A stretch of DNA of 64,000 nt. It comes from Adiantum capillus-veneris. Lineage: Eukaryota > Streptophyta > Polypodiopsida > Polypodiales > Pteridaceae. The translations under genes were made by a program, and so were the position numbers. The notes below the pieces were generated by a model that saw only the letters and a program-made list of their open reading frames with translations, ran no database searches and had not been told where the DNA came from. Position 1 is the first letter of the stretch, and each line of letters starts with the position of its first letter. The DNA is taken from NCBI GenBank assembly GCA_014529385.2, contig CM043960.1, positions 77,589,910 to 77,653,909 of the forward strand. The letters are read 5' to 3'. Positions 55,838 through 64,000 of this stretch are shown piece by piece.

Positions 55838-56676
55838 TCTAATGTGTGGTATTTTGACAGTGGTGCCACAAAGCATATTACTTACAAAGCATATTACTTC
55901 GCAGCATGATATGTTCACTTCTCTTGAATTTGGTCCTACAGAGAATGTTGTCACATGTGCCAAAAAATGCCTCTTAACCAATAGAAGGAGTTGGTAAAGT
56001 TGTGTTGGCTACTACAAATGGCAGTACTTTCATACTTAAATATGCCTTGTATGTTCTTGGGATAAAAAAGAAATTCTTGTCCATTTTCGCGCTTACTAGG
56101 TTTGGCCTAGTTGTAAAATTTGTGGATGACAAATGTACAATTCATGATCTCAATTGTGGTAATAAAGTTGTGGCATCTGGTTCATTATGTCACGGGCTAT
56201 ATAAGCTCGATTCTTATGACAAATGTATAGAAGATGTGGCATGTTCAATTTCATATTTGCAAGAAATTTCAGATGCAAAACTTTGGCATGCACGTTTTGG
56301 TCATCTGAATTTTGCTAGTTTGGTGCGATTGCAAAAATCTGATATGGTTTCTTCGTTGCCTCAACTACAGGCACCTACAAAACATGTATGTGAAGGCTGT
56401 ATTATTGGTAAAATGCAACATTCTTCTTTTCTCAAAGATGGTTCAGTAAGAGGTGCTCGCAAATTGCAGCTTGTGCACAGTGATGTGTGTGGTCCTATGC
56501 AGACACCATTCTTTGGATATTATCTATGCTTTGTGACTTTTATTAATGATTACTCTAGGCATGCACGGGCATATCCGTTAAAGGCTAAGTCTAAAGTGTT
56601 TTTGTGCTTCAAGAAATTTGTTCTTATGGATGAGAATGTATCTAGATGTAAAGTGGGCACCCTCCATTCTGATTGA
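55838..56676 (+). pseudogene. Copia protease remnant, GAG-pre-integrase and integrase N-terminal part
   Basis: Before 56002 frames echo the D-S-G-A-T-x-H-I protease motif in broken form. The 56002-56676 frame then carries LWHARFGHLNFASL and CEGCIIGKMQ, the HHCC zinc domain, followed by LVHSDVCGPMQTPFFGYYLC (first D of DDE) and FINDYSRHARAYPLK. It ends at TLHSD with a stop where family members continue GGEY. Confidence 0.92.
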
Positions 56677-57169
56677 GGGGGGGAGTATATGTCTAAAGAA
56701 TTTAATGCATTTCTAGTTGAACATTGGATAAAACACTAATGTACAGTGCCTTACACCCCTCAACAAAATACCACATGCATTTTGGCTTGAGGCTGTCATG
56801 TGTGCTACCTATATGCTGAACAGGTGTCCCACCAAAGCATTGCAGTCTATCACTCCATATGAGGCTTGGCATGGCAGAAAGCCATCCGTTGCTCACTTGT
56901 ATGTTTTTGGTTGCTTGATTTATGCTCTTGTGCTGTAGCAACATCGCAGGAAATTGGATGATATGACTGTAAAATGTATTTTTGTTGGTTATAGTTTTGA
57001 AAGTAAGGGTTACAGGTTATATCATCCACAAACCAAACATATCTTGGTCAATCGAGATGTAGTTTTTGTGGAAGATGCTGTGCAACCTTTGCTTTCATGT
57101 ACCAAGGAGACAAATGTACGCTCACAAGACATGTATGATACTTTGTTGCCTCTATTTTCTGGTGGATAA
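56677..57169 (+). pseudogene. Copia integrase C-terminal part
   Basis: GGEYMSKEFNAFL follows the stop; then PYTPQQN-like text, then the 56954-57169 frame with VKCIFVGYSFESKGYRLYHP, the conserved post-integrase segment of copia elements. Confidence 0.88.
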
Positions 57170-57479
57170 TCATATGTTGAACCAAATGAGGCACGTGTGC
57201 AGCCTATGTAGGTTTCTAATGAATCCACAAATAAGCCCATTAATGATGCTGATATCCATGATGCACTTCATGAGGAGAGAATAGAAATTATGGAGTCTAG
57301 AACAATGCCTAAATGGCTGGTGCAGACTATGTGTGACAATAGATTGGATGCACCTTTGTCTAGTCATACTCGTTATGGTTCTCACCATGCATCATATGCA
57401 CTTGATTGATATGCATTGGATGTTTTGAGTATGTGTGATGAAGAAGAGCCTATTTCATATAATGAGGCACAAAATTCAA

Positions 57480-58327
57480 AAAGTTGGATGACTGCTATGT
57501 AAGTTGAATATGATTCTATTGTCAAGAATGGCACATGGTACCTATGTGATTTGCCTCCTGGAAAAAGGGCAATTGGTATGAAGTGGGTATATAAGCTAAA
57601 ACGGAAGCCGAATGGTAGCATTGATCGCTACAAGGCTAGACTAGTTGCAAAAGGTCATGCTCAGTGAAAGGGCGTTGACTTTGATGAAACTTTTGCTCCC
57701 ACTTGCCGTATGACAACGATTCATAACGTTCATAGCATTTGTGCATTGGCAACACATCATGGTTGGAATGTACATCAATTGGATATTAAAACTACATTTC
57801 TGAATGGTTACTTGCATGAGGAAGTGTACGTATCACAGCCTCGTGGTTTTGTTCAAAAAGGGAAAGAAAACAAGGTGTGCAGGTTGTGGAAAGCATTGTA
57901 TGTCTTAAAGCAAGCGTCTCGCACTTGGTATGAGAAAATACATGTATACTTGACTGTGCATGGTTTCTGTAATAGTCCAACTGAAAGCACCTTGTGTGTT
58001 AAATGTGAGGGTGATGTACTTCTAATCATTGTCCTATATGTGGATGACATGGTGCTCATTGGACCTAATGAGATGCATATTGCTGATTTTAAGGCTGAAT
58101 TAAATTCAACTTTTGAGATGTCAGATTTGGGCCTCTTGTATCATTATTTGGGCATTCAGTTTAAGCAATGTGATGGGGGTATTTCTTTGTGTCAGACAAA
58201 GTACATTGAGACATTGCTACATAGATTCGGTCTTGAGGACTGTAAACCTATTGGTACACCTATGGAGATAGGTTTACATATTAATGTTCATGATGTCGGA
58301 GACTACTTTGATGTTATCCTCTATTAG
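57480..58327 (+). pseudogene. Copia reverse transcriptase
   Basis: NGTWYLCDLPPGKRAIGMKW begins the domain; a stop follows at about 57666. The long frame 57710-58327 has VHQLDIKTTFLNGYL (motif A), KALYVLKQASRTWY and LYVDDMVLIGPN, the intact YVDD catalytic box. It ends at a stop near 58325. Confidence 0.94.
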
Positions 58328-58995
58328 CAGGGTGTGGGATTTCTTATTTATGTATGCATTATGAGGCCGAATATTCAGTTTGCAGTCTCACAGATGAGAA
58401 GATTTATGCATAGCCCAGGCATTAAGCATTGGTAGGCAGTTAAGCGGATCTTTTGCTACTTGAGTGGCACTAAGCACCTTGGATTTTTTTATCCCAAGGG
58501 GCGGTCATTGTTGCCACATTTGCATGCTTTTTCAGATTTTGACTAGGCTGGTTGCTATGACACACGCATGTCCACAAGTGGTTTTTGCTTCATGCTTGGC
58601 AACTCATGCATATCATGGTTAAGTAAGAAGCATCCTACTATGGCCACTTCTACTTGTGAAGCTGAGTACATGGTAGCTTTCACAACTACGACTGAGTGTG
58701 TTTGGCTTAGACACCTCACAACATTGATTAGGGTGTTGGACAGCAGTCTGCCACCACTATCTACACTAACAGTCAGAGCGTGTTGGCAGTTGCGAGAAAT
58801 CTAGTAGTTCATGATCACACAAAGCACATTGAGGTGCATTATCATTATGTCAAGGAGAGACTCTCTGCAAGAGAGATCAACTTGGCTTATGTGCCAACAC
58901 AGGACAACCTCATTCATCTATTCACTAAGACTTTACCTCATGAGAAGTTCGAAGCTTTTTACAAAGCTTTGGACTTACTTCTCTTTGAGGATTGA
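58328..58995 (+). pseudogene. Copia RNase H
   Basis: Fragments include GVGFLIYVCIMRPNIQF, ISWLSKKHPTMATSTCEAEY (typical SKKQ-x-T-V-A-x-S-S-x-E-AEY with the catalytic E) and TKHIEVHYHYVKERL followed by VPTQDNLIHLFTKTL. Two frames and a stop break it. Confidence 0.9.
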
Positions 58996-59060
58996 TCACA
59001 TTTCATAGGGCTTGGCAGTTCCCTATACATTGAGTGACAGCTCTTGTTCACCACATCACT

Positions 59061-59073
59061 CCCAGGGGGGATT
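59061..59073 (+). other. Purine-rich tract before copia 3' LTR
   Basis: CCCAGGGGGGATT precedes TGTTGATATG; it corresponds to the polypurine tract that primes plus-strand synthesis. Confidence 0.7.
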
Positions 59074-59301
59074 TGTTGATATGATATGGTAGTGATGTGT
59101 GTGAACACACTTAGGACCGCCGGGGACTTTTTCCCTCACTAAGAGGTTTTTTCCCCCCGTGCATTGTATATATGCCCACTCTGATTTCTAGGGCATCTTA
59201 TCTTTGTACTTGCACACTAAGTAATACTACATCTTGTTGTGTGCTCTTGAGATTCTTCTTCTCCAAGCTTTGTGTGCATTCTTGCAACCTTAATTCCAAC
59301 A
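59074..59301 (+). repeat. Copia 3' LTR (228 bp)
   Basis: From TGTTGATATG to TTCCAACA, the TG..CA ends common in plant copia LTRs, with a TGTATATATGCCC box near 59165-59178. No second copy was seen on the left, so the 5' LTR is lost or beyond recognition. Confidence 0.85.
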
Positions 59302-59982
59302 TGATTGTCAATCTACCTGGTAAATACATAAGCCTTCCTTCCAATGTCTAATTGGTGATTAATAATTATGTACGGTGACGTTGAATCAGTGATTGATGTT
59401 TCATGCTTCGGTTTCATTCATAGCTGCATTTAAGTTTTAGAGTCTCATCGTGACATTGTAATCACTCTGATTGATAGAGTCAACTATTTAAAAAGTCCAT
59501 CCTCAAAGATCACGTATCAAAGCAAATACAAAGAAACTTGTGGCAAATGTATCGATACATTTATGATGTTATCAATGTTTGTGTAAGCCATTCACTATTG
59601 ATACCTAAGTATATGCAAACTAAGACAGCAAGGTCTTCAATTTGCAAAAAATCCACAAATTTTGATTCAAGGTCCTTCAATAACCACCATCATGCATAGC
59701 TATACCAAACACATTGCACACTCCCAAAAGTAGGTTTATACTTCTAGTACCCATTTAGTAGAGGTGTGTTTGTGTTTCACGATCTATAACACAGAAGATA
59801 TAACAAAACAATTTATTAAACACAAATGTATGACTTAAGAGTTCTTCTGTTGTTAGAATAAATTATTTTATTAAGATGCATCAATCTTTTTTAACTTGAA
59901 TGATACCTTGTGCTCCTCTTAGTAAACTAACACTCATGTCTAGGTTTGAGTACCAGTTGTTCATGCACATAATCGAGTTTGC
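59302..59982. other. No recognisable gene
   Basis: AT-rich sequence without motif-bearing frames or clear repeats. Confidence 0.45.
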
Positions 59983-60522
59983 TCTCAAGAAGCTTGCGAG
60001 CATGCAACATGATGAATGTGACACGATTCAATAACAACCGCCATTGCATTATTCCCTACAGAAGACTCTTTGGAATGTCCTTTGCCATTGTAGGATGCAT
60101 CTTCTCCTTGGATCCATTCCATGTCCTAACAATAGACATATTAGCATCAACAAGAACCTAGGAAATGAGCTTTCTACTGTTAATAGCAAGAGAGAAGATG
60201 AAACTAGTCGATGGATTCGAGGTGCATCAAAGACACTACAACATACCACTGCACTCAAGCAACTTGCGAGCATGACACACGATGAATGTGACACGATTCA
60301 ATAGCAACTGCCACTACATTATTCCCTATAGAAGACTCTTTGGAATGTCCTTTGCCATTAGAAGATGCATCTTCTTCTTGGAGCCATTACATGTCCTGAC
60401 AATAGACATATTAGCATCACAAGAACCTAGGAAAAGAGCTTTCCATTGTTAATAGCAAGAGAGAAGATGAAACTAGTCAATGGATACGAGGTGCATCAAA
60501 GACACTACAACATACCACTACC
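59983..60522. repeat. 270-bp tandem duplication
   Basis: Copies 59983-60252 and 60253-60522 start CTCAAG.A.CTTGCGAGCATG and end AACATACCACT, about 93 percent alike by eye with small indels. The minus strand has short frames (for example MDPRRRCILQWQRTFQRVFC) of unknown origin. Confidence 0.93.
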
Positions 60523-60765
60523 GGAAGATGAGGAATCCCTCACAAAAAACATCTCAAAGAAACAAATGTCAAAATTCCAACCACATTCACTTATTGCACA
60601 ACAATGACAAACTTTTAGTGCTGCTTTGATAAAGAAAAAATTTCAACATTTGAAGAACTCAAGAAATGCAATTACTAAAGTTGATGGGACATACACTCAT
60701 GTTATTTTTAATTTGTCATTGTATGGAAGCTTTGAGGAAATGAAGTGTGCACTAGTTTATTTACT

Positions 60766-61430
60766 GTAACCGAATGTGTGTCAAAATTTTAACGGTCCCA
60801 ATTAAGAATAGTTTATATTGCAGTGAAAGCATTCAAATGAAAAATGTGTAAAAGAATGTAAGCTTTTTGTTGATCGTCACGGCAACTCGTTGGAGGTTGT
60901 TGTGTCATTGACATCATCTTGACAATGCTCTCACCTCCCCACAAGAAACCAATTAGAAGTGCTAGTTGATGAGGATGATTTCAAACTTGAATGTGTCAAG
61001 GTACATTAGAGCCTTCTTGTGAAGTACAAATCGTGAAGGTCCTCGTTGTCCAAATCATCTAAGTTGGGGGCACGACTCCCTTCAAAGGAACCATTAATGT
61101 AACCGAATATGTGTAAAAATTCCAACAGCCCCAATCAGAATAGTTTACTACAGTGAGAGCATTCAAATGAAAAACTCATTAAAAAATGTAAGTTTTTTGT
61201 TGATCGTGGTGGTAGCTCATTTGGAGCTTGTTGTGTCATTGACATCATCTTTTGTTTCTTGTGGGGAGGTGAGGGCATTGTCAATGGCAAATTAGAAGTG
61301 CTAGTTGACAAGGATGATTTTAAACTAGGAAGGTGTTAGGGTACAATAGTGCCATCTTGTGAAGTACAAATCTTGAAGGTCCTCTTTGTCTACATCGTCT
61401 AAGTTGGGGGCAAGACTCCCTTCAAAGGCA
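60766..61430. repeat. 333-bp tandem duplication with a 30-bp micro-inversion
   Basis: Copies 60766-61098 and 61099-61430 are collinear from GTAACCGAAT to CTCCCTTCAAAGG, except for 30 bp that are inverted in one copy (60920-60949 versus 61254-61283). Confidence 0.93.
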
Positions 61431-62241
61431 CTAGTGTTTTTTTCTGTTGAAGGAGGGGAGGGTTTTGATGCTTCAGATGAATGTGTCGATGACATGGATT
61501 TTGAGAACAATGAAGATGAGGACATGTTGGACCTAAAGAGAAAGAAAACAAAGTAGTCAATGATTGGTTTTTGTTTTTTAGCGTGATGCTAGTGTACATC
61601 AAAGATTGAGTATACATTGAAATAGTTTTTCATTTGAATTGGAAAGTATGACATTTTGTGGCACTGAATTTAGTGAACATCTAAGATTTAGCATACATTG
61701 AAGACAAAGCATCCTAACTGGAGAGTAAAGTATTTTTCTCTATTGCATGTATTGCAAATTCGGGGACTGTGTCAGGAAGCATATAATGGCAAATCAAGAT
61801 TCAGTAATCCTAAGTGAATTTTGATATGACTTCTTGGGAAAATATGGACAAAGGTGAGACATAAAGTTGTTTAGTTGGAAAACATTGACAAAGCTACTTA
61901 GTTGGAAAGCATGGACAAATGTGACATAGAAGGACATATATGAACAACACAACCCTGGCTGCATAACCAATTTATATTAGAGAGAGATGTCTGTGTTTGT
62001 GAGATGGAATAAAAGGTGGGTTGGGGGGGTGGGGGGTTGGGGGTGGGGGTTTGATTTGTTATATCACTCTACAATCACACAAACCATCATAAAATTTTTA
62101 TTATTGTTTTTGGCTTTTTCAATGCAAGAGTTTTTATTGGTACCAAGTAGTATCCTTTCGGATGGGACGTGGAAAGAGGGATCGATCACAAAACCCTCCC
62201 CCACACAGACACGTAGGCTAAGCAATCACGATACCTTGCAC

Positions 62242-62244
<3 letters not shown>
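61431..62244. other. No recognisable gene; G-rich patch
   Basis: A minus frame at 61325-61525 is serine-rich (MSSSSLFSKSMSSTHSSEAS) without a domain. 62019-62050 holds five or more runs of three to seven G that could form a G-quadruplex. Confidence 0.45.
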
Positions 62245-62284
<40 letters not shown>

Positions 62285-62290
62285 AAAAAA
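62245..62290. repeat. Poly-C (30) followed by poly-A (16)
   Basis: Thirty C at 62245-62274 run directly into sixteen A at 62275-62290. Confidence 0.97.
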
Positions 62291-62470
62291 CACACACTTG
62301 CATTTACTAGTCCATTTAAAAATTTGATTTTTTCCGTATTTTGTTGGTAACCCTTAAGTTTCTAAGAGCATTATCGGGGAGTTTGGCGTACGCGCTTGAG
62401 TGTGTGTAGTGTGTAGTGGGGTGTGTGGATTCAAACCCCCCTGATATCAATTAAAAACAAAATAAAAAAA

Positions 62471-62617
62471 CTCACTAATGTGAGTATGGCTATAAAAAAA
62501 AAAGAGTTTTTAACAGCATTATCCAAATTCTATCCAAGTTTTTTATAGCCATACTCACTAATGTGAGTATGGCTAAAAAAAAAAAAAGTTTTTAACAGCA
62601 TTATCCAAATTCTATCA
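62471..62617. mobile_element. Tandem MITE: one complete 79-bp unit and partial copies
   Basis: The unit 62480-62558 begins GTGAGTATGGCTATAAAAAA and ends with the inverse TTTTTTATAGCCATACTCAC. TAAT separates it from a second copy starting at 62563, which lacks its right end, and a CTCAC stub precedes it. The terminal inverted repeats of about 20 bp make a small non-autonomous DNA element likely. Confidence 0.65.
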
Positions 62618-62621
62618 GGTT

Positions 62622-62624
<3 letters not shown>

Positions 62625-62670
<46 letters not shown>

Positions 62671-62671
62671 A

Positions 62672-62706
<35 letters not shown>
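62625..62706. repeat. (CT)n-(CA)n microsatellite
   Basis: CT dinucleotides from 62627 pass through CACTCACTCA into CA dinucleotides to 62706. Confidence 0.95.
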
Positions 62707-62708
<2 letters not shown>

Positions 62709-64000
62709 CTAGCTCCGCAAATGGAAGGGCTTGCAGGTGCGATGTCGGTGGCCTGCCTTCTCCCATATTCTCCCCCGTGCCCTGGCGTACAAAGAAATCA
62801 TTTGTATAACTTTCTTATCCCACTTACAAATCTTATTAACCTATATATCACATGAAAGCTCTTGATGAGTAGAATCTAAATTTACCATGTCTGACAAATT
62901 TAGTACTCGTTTGCAAAAATTTTACACCCTTTAAGGAATATTGTGATATCAAATCTCTTAGAGGGTCCTTTTGAGACCCCAAAACTTCCCTAATGAAAAG
63001 ACGTTTGCCCTAGTCAAAGATTATTTTATCAACCTACATTGTTTGGATACACAAGTTTACTAACACTAATTGAATTTTTCAAAGAAAAATAGCTGGATAT
63101 TTATGTAGATCTCATTACTTCAAAGCTTCCCAAATTGAAATGAATGAACTATTCTTTTAGGATAGTAGATGTGGAATAGTTTAATAAAGTTATTTTTACT
63201 AGAGAAAATAGAAAACTATTTAATCTTGCTAGGGTATTTATTACATAAGTATTATTCTAAGTTGGAGATATAGTGTTAGATAAAGGTAAAATGTTATACA
63301 GTCATTTTTTAACAGATATATTTTAAAATATGATGCCACTTTGCAAACGAGTATACTAAACATTCATACTTTAATTATTTACCAAATAGAGCATATCATA
63401 GGCATGGCACGCTTCATAAGTATGTGTGTTCCAATTCCCAATATAATTTGGAGGAATACCCACCATGTTTAGAATTTACTTATCATAATTTCAACTATTG
63501 GATTTAATTCATTCATTTTGATGTATATCATGATATTAGCGTGCATAAATTTTGCTACTATGATGGGCTCAAAATTGAGAAGATGCAATTGGTCATTATA
63601 GGAAGCTTAAAAATGACAAATATCAGGAGAGAGCATTATAAATAGACAACATAACATAATTTCTTTTAACGATAAAAACAAAGTAGTATTTCAAGAAGGT
63701 GACTTTGTTTTCTTTCCAGTGTACACATAGAAAGTAGGAGACTCTGTAGAATTTTTGCCCAAAATTGATAATGCCATATCCTATAGGGTTGTGTCACACA
63801 ATGGTGATATCAAATCAGTCTTAAGAGAAGCAAACATTGCATATCCTTAGGGAGCAAGGAAAAAGCCAATAGAATAGATTGACTCTTTTTTTTTTTTTTG
63901 GCAATGATCATTTTAATCACAATCTTCTTTAACTAATACAGACAACTCCAACCAGGGAATAATGCTGATGTAGGGGAGAAACCAATTCCAGTATTTCGTT
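62707..64000. other. No recognisable gene, AT-rich
   Basis: No frame with a domain, no tRNA and no LTR boundary. A poly-T run lies at 63886-63899. Confidence 0.5.

Larger units (their letters stand above)
55838..59301 (+). mobile_element. Ty1/copia element, degenerate, with 3' LTR
   Basis: Plus-strand order protease remnant, GAG-pre-integrase, integrase, RT, RNase H, purine tract, LTR. Integrase before RT is the copia arrangement. The gag end and 5' LTR are not visible, so the left boundary is approximate. Several in-frame stops and shifts make it inactive. Confidence 0.93.

Noticed and set aside
63640-63860. Possible gypsy integrase C-terminal text (FQEGDFVFF-like)
   Set aside because: Too short, broken by stops and without any neighbouring pol motif.

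Overview
The window looks like nuclear DNA of a land plant with a large, repeat-rich genome. The evidence is a plastid-targeted IscA gene, a PLS-type PPR remnant, a block of degenerate CCCTAAA (plant-type telomere) units, Ty3/gypsy chromoviruses, a Ty1/copia element, a MuDR-like transposase remnant with a SWIM finger, and very frequent (GA/CT)n and (AC/GT)n tracts. A fern or lycophyte fits the style of the PPR and the microsatellite load, but this is inference; no marker here fixes the species. There is no operon structure.

Layout. 0-5.1 kb: a decayed Ty3/gypsy element on the minus strand, gag to the start of reverse transcriptase, running off the left edge. 5.1-10.3 kb: gene-free DNA with short direct repeats. 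10.3-17.0 kb: an LTR with primer-binding site, then two head-to-tail copies of one LINE. The second LINE is interrupted by a small internally deleted chromovirus that keeps its 5-bp target-site duplication, both LTRs, PBS and PPT. 17-22 kb: direct repeats, a tRNA-like SINE candidate and a PPR remnant. 22.0-22.5 kb: an intact single-exon gene for plastid IscA, preceded by three GA/CT tracts. 25.0-25.4 kb: interstitial telomere-like block. 25.4-30.8 kb: a related LTR with PBS, then about 4.5 kb almost without ORFs. 30.8-32.6 kb: a second gypsy element (RT, RNase H, integrase), all broken. 32.9-35.3 kb: three minisatellites and a 404-bp MITE-like element.

35.8-41.7 kb holds the most interesting locus: a spliced gene on the plus strand. 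Its best-supported exons (39.3-41.2 kb) encode an apparent PIN-like nuclease domain preceded by repeated exons that end in L/F-G-A-G. I do not recognise the family. A plastid-type tRNA-Phe(GAA)-like sequence lies antisense within one of its introns.

41.8-48 kb: microsatellites, a MuDR-like transposase remnant and two long minisatellites rich in GT. 48.3-51.5 kb: a third gypsy element on the minus strand, carrying a 138-bp-arm inverted duplication inside RT and two tandem segment duplications. 53.0-53.4 kb: long (CA)n arrays. 55.8-59.3 kb: a Ty1/copia element on the plus strand with its 3' LTR. 60-61.4 kb: two tandem duplications, one with a 30-bp micro-inversion between its copies. 62.5 kb: a tandem MITE. 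Only the IscA gene and the PIN-like gene look like functional host protein genes; nearly everything else is mobile-element debris and simple repeats.
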